64,000 nucleotides of DNA. Source: Coprococcus ammoniilyticus. GTDB lineage: Bacteria > Bacillota > Clostridia > Lachnospirales > Lachnospiraceae. The stretch lies in assembly GCF_025567345.1 (NCBI RefSeq), contig NZ_JAOQJS010000002.1, positions 124,001 to 188,000 of the forward strand. Direction: 5' to 3'. Positions within the stretch are counted from its first letter, which is position 1, and each line of letters opens with the position of its first letter. Positions 17,170 through 26,325 of this stretch are shown here, piece after piece. A program made the translations under genes and the position numbers. A model generated the notes under the pieces. The model was not told where the DNA came from. It searched no databases and saw only the letters and a program-made list of their open reading frames with translations.

Positions 17170-17691
17170 ATGACAACAGATGGATATGTAGAACATATAG
17201 TGAAAACAAAGACTTCTGCCGGAATTATGGTATTGATTGTACTTGGAGCATTTATCACTGTGGTGGGAGCATTTTTTATGTTCTTTGTACCGGGAGGCGC
17301 AATCTTTGGACTTCCGCTTGCGGTTGTTGGTGTAATTATATTTTCACTTGCGATCAATCGAAAAGAGTGTGAGTTTGAATATTTGTTTGTAAATGATGAT
17401 GTTGAGGTTGCAAGGATCACCGCAAAGAGCAGCAGAAAACAGATGTATCATTTTGAAGGCGGAGAAGTAAAGCAGATCACGACTGTAGATTCAATCTACA
17501 GGGATAATGAGCATCAGGCAAATTCCGGTATTAAAACGATTAATTTCACTTCAAAGGATAAGAACACAGAGAATCCTGTTTATTCTTTTATCCTGAATAA
17601 GAATAACCGCACAGAGGAAGTTCTGTTAGAGCTTGATGCAAAGACGATTGAACATGTAAAACAATTTTTTAAGGGAAAAATCCGGGAATAG
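17170..17691 (+). CDS. Small membrane protein of unknown function
   Basis: 173 residues with AAGGAG before the ATG. After a short polar start there are two adjacent membrane segments (AGIMVLIVLGAFITVVGAFFM and FGLPLAVVGVIIFSLAI). A cytoplasmic domain with a beta-rich pattern follows (EYLFVNDDVEVARITAKSSRK, then PVYSFILNKNNRTEEVLLELD). It resembles the small uncharacterised Lachnospiraceae membrane proteins with a PH-like soluble part; I cannot name a family with confidence. It is followed 66 bases later by another membrane-protein gene. Confidence 0.7.
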   Translation: MTTDGYVEHIVKTKTSAGIMVLIVLGAFITVVGAFFMFFVPGGAIFGLPLAVVGVIIFSLAINRKECEFEYLFVNDDVEVARITAKSSRKQMYHFEGGEVKQITTVDSIYRDNEHQANSGIKTINFTSKDKNTENPVYSFILNKNNRTEEVLLELDAKTIEHVKQFFKGKIRE

Positions 17692-17757
17692 AGAAAGTCA
17701 GGAACAGACACATATTTATAAGCAGAAAGACAGATACTATAAAAAGAGGTGCTTGCG

Positions 17758-18174
17758 ATGAAGATTACTTTTTTTAAATATCTGTCTTTGTTTTTGACCG
17801 GAGGGATGGTATATTATTTTCTTGAGATATTTACCAGAGATTATTCTCATTATTCCATGATAATCTGTGGGGGGCTGTGTATGATTGCCTGCGGAGGTTT
17901 GAATCAGATGTTCCCGAGAATGCCGATTCCGCTACAGCTGATTTTATCGTCAGGGATCATAACTTTGTTTGAATTTGTAACCGGAGTTATCGTAAATCTG
18001 ATCTTTCATGTTGGAGTATGGGATTATTCATACCTGCCATATAATGTAATGGGGCAGATATGTCTGCCGTATTCTGTGCTGTGGATGTTTCTTTCATTGA
18101 TCATAATATTTGTGGATGATGGAATCAGGTATTTTCTGTTTGGAGAGGAATTACCGGAGTACAGATTATTTTAA
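17758..18174 (+). CDS. Membrane protein of the CmpB-type ABC-transporter-like family
   Basis: 138 residues from ATG 17758, eight bases after AGAGG; a GTG at 17749 lies inside the ribosome site. Four hydrophobic segments are visible. The segment FHVGVWDYSYLPYNVMGQICLPYSVLWM carries the WDYS...NxxGQICL pattern of the putative ABC-transporter type IV / CmpB membrane family found throughout Clostridia. No ATPase partner is adjacent, so transport is only inferred from the family name. A terminator shared with the next minus-strand gene follows. Confidence 0.75.
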   Translation: MKITFFKYLSLFLTGGMVYYFLEIFTRDYSHYSMIICGGLCMIACGGLNQMFPRMPIPLQLILSSGIITLFEFVTGVIVNLIFHVGVWDYSYLPYNVMGQICLPYSVLWMFLSLIIIFVDDGIRYFLFGEELPEYRLF

Positions 18175-18230
18175 ATAAATGAAATGAGAGTTTTTTGTTG
18201 CTGAAGAAGCTGCGACATTTAGAGTAATAA

Positions 18231-18288
18231 AAAAAGCTTATAACAGATCCGGTCTGAAATCCGGACTTCTGATGATAAGCTTCTTTTA
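18231..18288. terminator. Bidirectional terminator
   Basis: AAGCTTAT (18234-18241) pairs with ATAAGCTT (18275-18282). An inner TCCGG/CCGGA stem adds pairing, and A and T runs flank both sides. It separates the convergent membrane-protein gene and the small minus-strand gene. Confidence 0.75.
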
Positions 18289-18312
18289 TGTGGTGTGAAA
18301 TTAAATACGAAA

Positions 18313-18546
18313 TTATGGCTGAAGAGGAGTCATCTTAAGCCCTTTATACAGTTTGGTATAAAGACTTCTTTCGTCGGAGTAAAGCATGATTCCCCGTGCA
18401 CCATCTTTAACAATGTAGGCGTATTTATTCTTCTGTACATTCATGTACAAAACTTCCTCCACATTCAGTTCTTTGGCCTTCACTTTAGCAACACTGACAC
18501 TTACCGGCTGTAATTTATATTTTTTGATTGCCTGTTCAACTGTCAT
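18313..18546 (-). CDS. Small conserved-looking protein of unknown function
   Basis: 77 residues beginning MTVEQAIKKYKLQPVSVSVA. The start was chosen because GGAGGTG lies eight bases upstream; two earlier in-frame ATGs overlap that site. The sequence is basic, soluble and has no recognisable domain; the alternation KVKAKELNVEEVLYMNVQKNKYAYIVKDG suggests a small beta-containing fold. It stands alone, with its own terminator, so it is probably transcribed from a promoter in the AT-rich 18565-18660 region. No function is assigned. Confidence 0.7.
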   Translation of the reverse strand: MTVEQAIKKYKLQPVSVSVAKVKAKELNVEEVLYMNVQKNKYAYIVKDGARGIMLYSDERSLYTKLYKGLKMTPLQP

Positions 18547-18694
18547 GATAAACACCTCCATCATATAGTATGCCTATGTTTGTTTGAATATAGTATATTG
18601 TATAGATAGCACAAAGTCAACTGTTAATAATGCACAAAAAGACAAGAATAGGGAAAAACTTCCGTTATTTTTTATAAAAAAGGAGAGATAAATA

Positions 18695-19348
18695 GTGAAA
18701 AATGCAAACTATTATACTATGATGGAAGAAGAATTGAAGAAAATATCGGATTCCGGCAGTAAAAAGAAGCTTTTGCTTCATTGCTGCTGTGCCCCTTGTT
18801 CCAGTCATTGTCTGGAAGTCCTGGCCAATTATTTTGATATTACTGCTTATTTTTATAATCCGAATATCACAAGTGATGAAGAATACGGGAAACGCTGGAA
18901 CGAATTGAAACGCTTTGTCCATGAAGTATATCAGGAGAATGGGGTGAAACCATATCTGGAAGAGCATGAGAGCGAACGGTTTCTTGAAATGGCAAAAGGA
19001 ATGGAAGAAGAGCCGGAACGCGGGATACGGTGTTATGCCTGTTATAAACTTCGTCTGGATAAAAGTGCCGCGTTTGCAAAAGAACATGGATATGACTATT
19101 TCACCACAACCTTGTCGATCAGTCCACATAAAAATGCAGACTGGCTCAATGAAATCGGAGAAGAGCTGGGTGAGCAGTATGGTATAATGTTTTTACATAG
19201 TGATTTTAAGAAGAAAAACGGATATAAACGCTCAATCGAGCTTTCAAAGAAATATAATTTATATAGACAGAACTTCTGCGGCTGTGAGTTCAGCAGAAGA
19301 GCGTATGAAGCAACAGAAAAAATGAAGCAGGAAGCTGCTCAGAAATAA
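18695..19348 (+). CDS. queH: Epoxyqueuosine reductase QueH
   Basis: 217 residues from a GTG start nine bases after AGGAG. QueH reduces epoxyqueuosine to queuosine in tRNA and is the non-QueG form. All cysteine motifs of the family are present: HCCCAPCSSHCL near 29-40, RCYACYKLR (about 112-120) and FCGCEFSRR (about 192-200), together with SPHKN and HSDFKKKNGYKRS. These cysteines bind a 4Fe-4S cluster and an additional iron. The other queuosine genes are not in the window, so the pathway may rely on salvage or be encoded elsewhere. Confidence 0.93.
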   Translation: MKNANYYTMMEEELKKISDSGSKKKLLLHCCCAPCSSHCLEVLANYFDITAYFYNPNITSDEEYGKRWNELKRFVHEVYQENGVKPYLEEHESERFLEMAKGMEEEPERGIRCYACYKLRLDKSAAFAKEHGYDYFTTTLSISPHKNADWLNEIGEELGEQYGIMFLHSDFKKKNGYKRSIELSKKYNLYRQNFCGCEFSRRAYEATEKMKQEAAQK

Positions 19349-19373
19349 GTTGACGAATTTCGATGAAAAAGTG

Positions 19374-19402
19374 TTGTCTAACAATAACAAATGTGTTAGA
19401 AT
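19374..19402 (+). promoter_or_regulatory. Candidate promoter for carAB
   Basis: TTGTCT and TAGAAT are separated by 17 bp and lie 111 bases upstream of carA, just ahead of a leader hairpin. Confidence 0.55.
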
Positions 19403-19414
19403 TGACAAAACTAG

Positions 19415-19477
19415 AAAAAAGAGGCAGATGAGGATCTTTGTATGTGTGCACAGATTCTCTGTTCACTCTTTTTTTTT
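19415..19477 (+). promoter_or_regulatory. Leader hairpin and possible attenuator upstream of carA
   Basis: AAAAAAGAG (19415-19423) pairs with CTCTTTTTT (19466-19474), and GAGGATCTTTG partly pairs with CAGATTCTC inside. A T run follows. It lies between the candidate promoter and carA, so premature termination controlled by pyrimidine or arginine supply is possible. No alternative antiterminator is clear and I see no recognisable PyrR site. Confidence 0.45.
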
Positions 19478-19513
19478 GAGCAAAAATAGAAAAAAGAAGA
19501 AAGGAATTGTATT

Positions 19514-20587
19514 ATGAAAGCTTTTTTGATACTTGAAGATGGACATGTATTTGAAGGCACCAGTATTGGAGCAACCGATGAGATCATAAGCGAAATTGTT
19601 TTCAATACGTCTATGACAGGTTACTTAGAGGTGTTGACAGACCCATCCTATGCCGGGCAGGCAGTTTGTATGACATATCCGTTGATTGGTAATTATGGTG
19701 TATGTCTGGAAGATATGGAGGCTGATAAACCATGGCAGTCAGGATTTATTGTAAGAGAGATTGCGAAGAAGCCAAGTAACTTCAGAAGTGAACAGAGTAT
19801 TAACCAGTTCCTTATTAATAACAATATAACAGGTATCGAGGGAGTTGATACCAGAGCCTTGACAAAGATCCTCAGAAATCAGGGTACAATGAAGGGCATG
19901 ATCACAACAAATTCTTCTTATGACCTTGAAGATTGTCTGAAGCGGATCAAAGCATGGGAGATGGGACATGTTGTTCTTGACGTTACGTGCAAAGAAAAGA
20001 AAGTTTATCCGGGAGATGGCTACAAGGTAGCTGTTATCGATCTCGGTGTTAAGAGAAATATTATCAAATCTTTATTAAAGAGAGGCTGTCAGGTTACCGT
20101 ATATCCTGCTGAGACACCTGCGGAGGAGATCATCGCAGATGCACCGGACGGCATCATGTTAACAAACGGACCTGGAGATCCAAAGGATTGTAAGGTTACA
20201 ATCAAAGAAGTGAAAAAACTTTTCGATACAGATATTCCTATTTTTGCAATATGTCTTGGACATCAACTGCTTGCACTTGCAAATGGCGGCGATACCGTAA
20301 AGATGAAATACGGTCACAGGGGTGCGAACCATCCTGTAAAAGATTTAAAGACCGGAAAGGTTTATATTTCAACCCAGAATCATGGATATATGGTAAAAGA
20401 AGAGAGCCTTGACAGAAAGGTTGCCGAGGTCAGCTTTATTAATGTAAATGATGGTACAGTAGAAGGTGTTCATTACCTTGGTAAGAATGCACAGACCGTA
20501 CAGTTCCATCCGGAAGCATGTGCCGGTCCTCTTGATACAGACTTCTTGTTTGATGTATTTATGAATATGATGGAGGTGTCTAAGTAA
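19514..20587 (+). CDS. carA: Carbamoyl-phosphate synthase small (glutaminase) subunit
   Basis: 357 residues with AAAGGAATTGTATT before the ATG. CarA hydrolyses glutamine and feeds ammonia to CarB for carbamoyl phosphate, the shared precursor of arginine and pyrimidines. The N-terminal CarA-specific part contains EIVFNTSMTGYLEVLTDPSYAG. The class I amidotransferase half has LTNGPGDPK, the nucleophile in AICLGHQLLALA, and the partner histidine and glutamate in QFHPEACAGPLDT. The stop codon overlaps the carB start by one base (TAATG), so the two subunits are translationally coupled. Confidence 0.97.
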   Translation: MKAFLILEDGHVFEGTSIGATDEIISEIVFNTSMTGYLEVLTDPSYAGQAVCMTYPLIGNYGVCLEDMEADKPWQSGFIVREIAKKPSNFRSEQSINQFLINNNITGIEGVDTRALTKILRNQGTMKGMITTNSSYDLEDCLKRIKAWEMGHVVLDVTCKEKKVYPGDGYKVAVIDLGVKRNIIKSLLKRGCQVTVYPAETPAEEIIADAPDGIMLTNGPGDPKDCKVTIKEVKKLFDTDIPIFAICLGHQLLALANGGDTVKMKYGHRGANHPVKDLKTGKVYISTQNHGYMVKEESLDRKVAEVSFINVNDGTVEGVHYLGKNAQTVQFHPEACAGPLDTDFLFDVFMNMMEVSK

Positions 20588-23500
20588 TGCCAAAGAATCC
20601 GAATATTAAAAAAGTTGTTGTAATTGGCTCCGGTCCTATCGTAATCGGACAGGCTGCAGAATTTGACTATGCCGGTACACAGGCTTGTCGTTCATTAAAA
20701 GAAGAAGGTCTTTGCGTTGTTCTGATCAACTCCAATCCGGCTACGATCATGACAGATAAGGATATCGCAGATAAGGTATACATTGAGCCATTAACAGCCG
20801 ATGTTGTAAAAGCAGTGATCGAGAAGGAAAAACCAGACAGCCTTCTGCCAACACTGGGTGGTCAGGCAGCTTTAAATATCGCAATGGAACTGGAAGAATC
20901 CGGTTTCTTAAGAGAACATGATGTTATGTTGATCGGTACATCTTCTTCAACAATCAAAAAAGCAGAGGACAGACTGGAATTCAAGAAAACCATGGAGAAG
21001 ATCCATGAGCCTGTAGCACCATCTGAGGTTGTTACAACGGTAAAAGCCGGTCTCGAATTTGTTAAGAAGATCGGATATCCGGTTGTACTCCGTCCGGCAT
21101 ATACCCTCGGCGGAAGCGGCGGTGGTATCGCTGAGAATGAAGAAGAATTTGTCGAGATTCTGATGAATGGTCTGAGACTCAGCCGTGTCGGTCAGGTTCT
21201 GGTAGAGCGTTGTATCGCAGGCTGGAAAGAGATCGAATACGAAGTAATGCGTGATGCAAATGGTACCTGTATTACAGTTTGTAATATGGAGAATCTGGAT
21301 CCGGTCGGTGTCCATACCGGTGACTCTATCGTAGTAGCACCATCCCAGACACTGGGTGATAAAGAGTATCAGATGCTTCGTACATCTGCATTAAATATTA
21401 TTTCTGAATTAAATATCCGTGGTGGCTGTAACGTACAGTTTGCATTACATCCAACTACATTTGAATATTGTGTAATCGAAGTAAATCCTCGTGTAAGCCG
21501 TTCGTCGGCACTTGCATCCAAGGCAACCGGTTATCCGATCGCCAAGGTTTCTGCAAAGATCGCACTTGGTTATAATCTGGATGAGATCAAGAATGCAATT
21601 ACCAAGAAGACATTTGCAAGCTTTGAGCCTGCACTGGACTATGTTGTTGTTAAGATTCCTAGACTTCCGTTTGATAAGTTCATCAAGGCAGATCATGATC
21701 TGACAACACAGATGAAGGCAACCGGTGAGGTTATGAGTATCTGCACAAACTTTGAGGGCGCATTGATGAAAGCGATCCGTTCTCTGGAACAGCATGTAGA
21801 TGGTCTTCATTCCAGCAGATATAAGAATATGTCTGACAGTGATATCTTAAAGCTTCTGCATCATGTAGATGACAGACGTATCTTTGTTATTGCTGAGGCA
21901 CTTCGTCGTGGCATTACACAGGAAGCAATTCACGATATCACAAAGATTGATCTTTGGTTCATTGATAAGATCAACAATCTGGTTGACTATGAACAGGAGA
22001 TCCGTGATTCCAAGGGAGATATCTCCAAGGAACTGATGAAGGAGATCAAGCGTGTAGAATTCCCGGATAAGGTAATCGCACAGCTTACAGGAAAGACAAT
22101 AAAAGAGATCAAAGAGCTGCGGTATGGCTATGGTATCCGTGCATCTTTCAAGATGGTTGATACCTGTGCTGCAGAGTTTGAAGCATCTACACCATACTAT
22201 TATTCCTGCTTCGACGGTGAGAGTGAAGTAGAGGAAGATCATTCCGTAAAGAAGGTTATGGTTCTTGGTTCCGGTCCTATTCGTATCGGACAGGGTATCG
22301 AATTCGATTACTGCTCCGTACACAGTACATGGGCATTTGAGAGAAAGGGATACCAGACCATTATCGTAAATAATAATCCTGAGACAGTCAGTACAGATTT
22401 TGATATTGCAAATAAGCTGTATTTCGAGCCACTGACAGCAGAGGATGTAGAAGCAATTGTAGATCTGGAAAGACCGGATGGTGCGGTTGTTCAGTTCGGC
22501 GGACAGACAGCGATCAAGCTGACGGAAGCACTGATGGAGATGGGTGTTCCGATCCTTGGTACAAGTGCAGAGAATGTAGATGCCGCTGAGGATAGAGAAT
22601 TATTTGATGAGATCCTTGAGAAGTGTTGTATCCCAAGACCTGCCGGAAAGACGGTATTTACCAGAGATGAAGCCTTAGAGGCAGCCAATGAACTCGGTTA
22701 TCCGGTTCTGGTAAGACCTTCTTATGTATTAGGTGGACAGGGAATGCAGATCGCGATCTCTGATAAAGATATTATTGAATTCATGGATATCATCAACAGA
22801 CATGTTCAGGAGCATCCTGTCTTGGTTGATAAATATATCATGGGTAAGGAAGTAGAAGTAGATGCCGTATGTGATGGAGAAGACATCCTGATCCCTGGTA
22901 TCATGGAGCATGTAGAGAGAGCCGGAATCCATTCCGGTGACAGTATCTCTGTATATCCTGCACAGACACTTTCGCCAAAGATCAAACGTGTAATTGAAGA
23001 TTATACAAGAAAGCTTGCAAACAGCCTTCATGTAATCGGTCTGATCAATATACAGTTTATCGCATACAATGATGAAGTATATGTAATTGAGGTAAATCCT
23101 CGTTCCAGCCGTACTGTTCCATATATCAGCAAGGTTACCGGTATTCCGATCGTAGATCTTGCAACCCGTGTTATCACAGGTGAGAAGATCAAGGATATGG
23201 GATATAAGCCGGGACTTCAGCCGGAAGCAGAATACTTTGCGATCAAGATGCCTGTATTCTCATTTGAGAAGATCCGTGGAGCTGAAATCAGTCTGGGACC
23301 GGAAATGAAATCAACAGGTGAATGTCTTGGTATCTCCAAGGACTACAACGAAGCCCTTTACAAGGCGTTCCTTGGTGCAGGTGTAAATCTTCCAAAGACA
23401 AAGAAGATGATTCTTACAGTTAAGGACGCAGACAAGATGGATGCAGTAGAAATCGGCAGACGTTTTGCGGCTCTTGGTTATGAGATCTTCTCTACAAAGA

Positions 23501-23790
23501 GCACATGTAGAATCCTGAATGAGAATGGAGTACCTGCTGAACTGATCAACAAAGTAGAGGAACCATCACCAAATCTGTTGGATCTGATCTTAAGTCATGA
23601 GATCGATCTGATCATCGATACTCCGTCACAGGGAATTGAACGAAGCAAGGATGGTTTCGTGATCAGACGTCATGCAGTTGAAACTGGTGTTACCTGTCTT
23701 ACAAGCCTTGATACAGCGAATGCGCTGCTTACAAGTTTGGAGTCATCCGCAAACAGACGATTATCACTGGTTGACATCAGCGAATTATAA
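20587..23790 (+). CDS. carB: Carbamoyl-phosphate synthase large subunit
   Basis: 1067 residues, the normal size. The two homologous ATP-grasp halves both begin with the VIGSGPIVIGQAAEFDYAGTQA-type motif (about 10-30) and its second copy VLGSGPIRIGQGIEFDYCS (about 557-575). ATP-grasp loops AYTLGGSGGGIA and SYVLGGQGMQIA and the metal-binding VIEVNPRVSRSSALASKATGYP and VIEVNPRSSRTVPYISKVTG are intact. A C-terminal MGS-like allosteric domain follows from about residue 940. A terminator follows directly, so carAB is a two-gene operon. Confidence 0.98.
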   Translation: MPKNPNIKKVVVIGSGPIVIGQAAEFDYAGTQACRSLKEEGLCVVLINSNPATIMTDKDIADKVYIEPLTADVVKAVIEKEKPDSLLPTLGGQAALNIAMELEESGFLREHDVMLIGTSSSTIKKAEDRLEFKKTMEKIHEPVAPSEVVTTVKAGLEFVKKIGYPVVLRPAYTLGGSGGGIAENEEEFVEILMNGLRLSRVGQVLVERCIAGWKEIEYEVMRDANGTCITVCNMENLDPVGVHTGDSIVVAPSQTLGDKEYQMLRTSALNIISELNIRGGCNVQFALHPTTFEYCVIEVNPRVSRSSALASKATGYPIAKVSAKIALGYNLDEIKNAITKKTFASFEPALDYVVVKIPRLPFDKFIKADHDLTTQMKATGEVMSICTNFEGALMKAIRSLEQHVDGLHSSRYKNMSDSDILKLLHHVDDRRIFVIAEALRRGITQEAIHDITKIDLWFIDKINNLVDYEQEIRDSKGDISKELMKEIKRVEFPDKVIAQLTGKTIKEIKELRYGYGIRASFKMVDTCAAEFEASTPYYYSCFDGESEVEEDHSVKKVMVLGSGPIRIGQGIEFDYCSVHSTWAFERKGYQTIIVNNNPETVSTDFDIANKLYFEPLTAEDVEAIVDLERPDGAVVQFGGQTAIKLTEALMEMGVPILGTSAENVDAAEDRELFDEILEKCCIPRPAGKTVFTRDEALEAANELGYPVLVRPSYVLGGQGMQIAISDKDIIEFMDIINRHVQEHPVLVDKYIMGKEVEVDAVCDGEDILIPGIMEHVERAGIHSGDSISVYPAQTLSPKIKRVIEDYTRKLANSLHVIGLINIQFIAYNDEVYVIEVNPRSSRTVPYISKVTGIPIVDLATRVITGEKIKDMGYKPGLQPEAEYFAIKMPVFSFEKIRGAEISLGPEMKSTGECLGISKDYNEALYKAFLGAGVNLPKTKKMILTVKDADKMDAVEIGRRFAALGYEIFSTKSTCRILNENGVPAELINKVEEPSPNLLDLILSHEIDLIIDTPSQGIERSKDGFVIRRHAVETGVTCLTSLDTANALLTSLESSANRRLSLVDISEL

Positions 23791-23812
23791 GTATAATATG
23801 ATACAACCTGAC

Positions 23813-23847
23813 AAAACAGGCTGCTGCATTTTGCAGCAGGCTGTTTT
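23813..23847 (+). terminator. Terminator after carB
   Basis: AAAACAGGCTGCTGC and GCAGCAGGCTGTTTT form a stem with one G-G mismatch and a short ATTTT loop, ending in T residues. It lies 23 bases after the carB stop. Confidence 0.88.
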
Positions 23848-23870
23848 GCGTTCTTAATAGGAGGTGGAAT

Positions 23871-25529
23871 ATGCATAACATTCCAAGAGATGAGGTATTT
23901 GTGATCGGACATAAGAATCCGGATACGGATTCAATTTGTTCAGCAATCGCGTATGCAGATCTTAAGAATCAGTCAGAAAATAAATACATTCCCAAAAGAG
24001 CGGGTAATATCAATAAAGAAACAGAATTTGTATTAAATTATTTTGATGTGGAAGTGCCGGAGTTGATCAAAAACGTGGACACCCAATTGAGTGATATTTC
24101 TTACCGACTCGTTTCCGGTGTACCGGGTGATACAACAATGAAGAAAGCATTTGAGATCATGCAGAAGAATGATGCAACGACGTTGCCGGTTGTGGAGAAT
24201 GGAAAGATTCGTGGAATATTAACTGTCGGAGATATTGCAGAAGCTTATATGTTGAATTCGGAGGACGACATTCTGTATAAAGCGAGAACCAGATGCCGTC
24301 ATATTATTGAAACGATCGATGGTGAGATGGTTTGTGGAAATCCACACAGCTATATCACAAATGGAAAAGTTATCATTGGAGCGGCTCATGTGGAGTTGAT
24401 GGAGCATTTTATAAAACCGGGTGACCTTGTTATCTTAAGTGACCGGAAGGAATCACAGCTGATGGCTATCGAAAAGGGAGCAGGTATGCTGATCCTTTGT
24501 CTGGTAGATAAGGTAGATGATGATGTAGTAAAACTTGCAGCATTTAAGGGCTGTTCGATCATTATATCACAGAATGATACCTATAAGGTGGCCAGATTGA
24601 TCGGTCAGAGTATACCGGTAAGATTCTTTATGGTTCGTGATAATATCATGACATTTAATGAGGATGACTCGGTTGAAACGATTAAAAGTGTTATGTCGAA
24701 GACGAGAGTCCGGTATTTTCCTGTCGTAGATAAGAGTGGCAACTATTTGGGACTGGTTTCCAGACGTAATTACATCAATGCGAGAAAGAAACAGGTGATC
24801 CTGGTCGATCATAATGAACGTACCCAGTCGGTTGATAATATCGACAAGGCAGAGATTCGGGAGATCATCGATCATCACAGAATTGCAAATGTAGAAACAC
24901 TTGCACCGGTTTATTTCAGAAATCAGCCGGTCGGCTGTACATCTACGATCATATATCAGATGTACAGAGAACAGAATATTATACCGGATAAGAAGATTGC
25001 GGGATTGATGTGTGCGGCTATTTTATCAGATACGCTGCTGTTTAAATCGCCGACCTGCACCTGCGAGGATAAGAATGCAGCATATGCACTTGCACAGCTT
25101 GCAGAGATAAATGTGAATGATTTTGCAATGGAAATGTTCGATGCCGGAAGTAATCTGAAGGGAAAGACGATTGATGAGATTCTGCATCAGGATTATAAGA
25201 AATTTGAGATTGACGGACGTACCTTTGCGATAGGACAGATCACATCGATCAATACCAGAGAGATTGAACAGATACAGAAGAGTATGTACGAGTATCTGAC
25301 CGATTATACAGAAAATGGCTGTGATGTATTTTTGTTTGTAATGACAAGCATCTTAGACGATAGTTCCGGAATGCTGGCATTTGGAGATGAGGCAGAGGAG
25401 ATCTGTTCCCGTGCATTCCAGACGAAATTTGTAGATCATTATGCATATCTGGAGGGCGTGGTTTCCAGAAAGAAACAGATTGTTCCGGCACTGGTTCGGG
25501 CTGTACAGGAACTCGATCAGCCGGAATAG
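23871..25529 (+). CDS. ppaC: CBS-domain manganese-dependent inorganic pyrophosphatase
   Basis: 552 residues with AGGAGGTGGAAT before the ATG. It hydrolyses pyrophosphate, pulling biosynthetic reactions forward. The family II catalytic DHH domain begins with VIGHKNPDTDSICSAIAYADL (about 8-28) and continues after the insertion at EIREIIDHHRIANVETL with the DHH motif. A regulatory insert of about 240 residues between them carries a CBS pair (ATTLPVVENGKIRGILTVGDIA and RYFPVVDKSGNYLGLVSRRNY) separated by a DRTGG-like segment. The DHHA2 domain ends the protein. CBS pairs of this enzyme bind adenine nucleotides, so energy-state control is expected. Confidence 0.93.
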   Translation: MHNIPRDEVFVIGHKNPDTDSICSAIAYADLKNQSENKYIPKRAGNINKETEFVLNYFDVEVPELIKNVDTQLSDISYRLVSGVPGDTTMKKAFEIMQKNDATTLPVVENGKIRGILTVGDIAEAYMLNSEDDILYKARTRCRHIIETIDGEMVCGNPHSYITNGKVIIGAAHVELMEHFIKPGDLVILSDRKESQLMAIEKGAGMLILCLVDKVDDDVVKLAAFKGCSIIISQNDTYKVARLIGQSIPVRFFMVRDNIMTFNEDDSVETIKSVMSKTRVRYFPVVDKSGNYLGLVSRRNYINARKKQVILVDHNERTQSVDNIDKAEIREIIDHHRIANVETLAPVYFRNQPVGCTSTIIYQMYREQNIIPDKKIAGLMCAAILSDTLLFKSPTCTCEDKNAAYALAQLAEINVNDFAMEMFDAGSNLKGKTIDEILHQDYKKFEIDGRTFAIGQITSINTREIEQIQKSMYEYLTDYTENGCDVFLFVMTSILDDSSGMLAFGDEAEEICSRAFQTKFVDHYAYLEGVVSRKKQIVPALVRAVQELDQPE

Positions 25530-25555
25530 AATAAAGGCAGAAAGGCAGATGTACA

Positions 25556-26203
25556 ATGAAGAAATATCAGGCAGTTATATTTGATTTGGATGGAACACTT
25601 TTAAATACATTAGAGGATTTGGCGGACAGTACAAATTATGCACTTCGTCAGATGAATTACCCGGAACGGACAATCGATGAGGTCCGCCGTTTTGTAGGAA
25701 ATGGTGTAGAAAAGCTGATGGAGCGTGCAGTTCCGACGGGAACTTCAGAAGATGATACATTAAAAGCACTTGCGATATTTAAGAAACATTATTCAAAGAA
25801 TATGTTGAATAAGACAGGTTCTTACGAGGGAGTTATCGATGTGCTTAAGGTGTTAAAAGAAAAAGGAATACCGGCAGGGATCGTATCGAACAAATTTGAT
25901 GCTGCAGTAAAGGGACTGCGGGATCAGTTTTTTGGAGAGTATATTTATACTGCGATTGGGGAGTCTGCAAATGTAGCAAAGAAACCGGCACCGGACACTT
26001 GCATCGAAGCAATGAAAGAAATGCAGATCGGACGGGAAGGTACAGTCTATGTAGGAGATTCAGATGTGGATATCATGACCGCGAAGAACAGCGGACTGGA
26101 ATGTATCTCTGTTACCTGGGGCTTTCGTGATGAAGAATTCCTGTTAGAACATGGTGCTACCCAGATCATCCATAAGCCGGAGGAGCTGCTCGAATTCTTT
26201 TAA
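25556..26203 (+). CDS. HAD-family phosphatase (phosphoglycolate phosphatase-like)
   Basis: 215 residues, 26 bases after the pyrophosphatase gene and probably cotranscribed. The HAD motifs are visible: nucleophile DLDGTLLNT (Asp10 and Asp12), SNK (motif II, in GIVSNKFD), the lysine in KKPAPD (motif III), and VGDSDVDIMTAKNSG (motif IV). The helical cap between residues 18 and 85 and the overall length match the Gph/PGPase subgroup. Substrate specificity in this subgroup is broad and cannot be read from the sequence. Confidence 0.9.
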   Translation: MKKYQAVIFDLDGTLLNTLEDLADSTNYALRQMNYPERTIDEVRRFVGNGVEKLMERAVPTGTSEDDTLKALAIFKKHYSKNMLNKTGSYEGVIDVLKVLKEKGIPAGIVSNKFDAAVKGLRDQFFGEYIYTAIGESANVAKKPAPDTCIEAMKEMQIGREGTVYVGDSDVDIMTAKNSGLECISVTWGFRDEEFLLEHGATQIIHKPEELLEFF

Positions 26204-26247
26204 ACGGTAGAGCTGCTGCCTGACTGATAAGGAAGTTGGATGGGCTT

Positions 26248-26325
26248 ATGAATCGGTTTGATATGAAAGATATGCACTATGCAGATGTACATGGCGGATC
26301 AATGTATAAGGAATATGTAAGATGA
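26248..26325 (+). CDS. Possible 25-residue peptide coupled to the downstream radical SAM gene
   Basis: A short open frame beginning MNRFDMKDMHYADVHGG ends in a TGA that overlaps the next gene's ATG as ATGA. AAGGAAG lies about 12 bases upstream. It may be a translational-coupling leader or simply chance; composition is unremarkable. Confidence 0.25.
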   Translation: MNRFDMKDMHYADVHGGSMYKEYVR

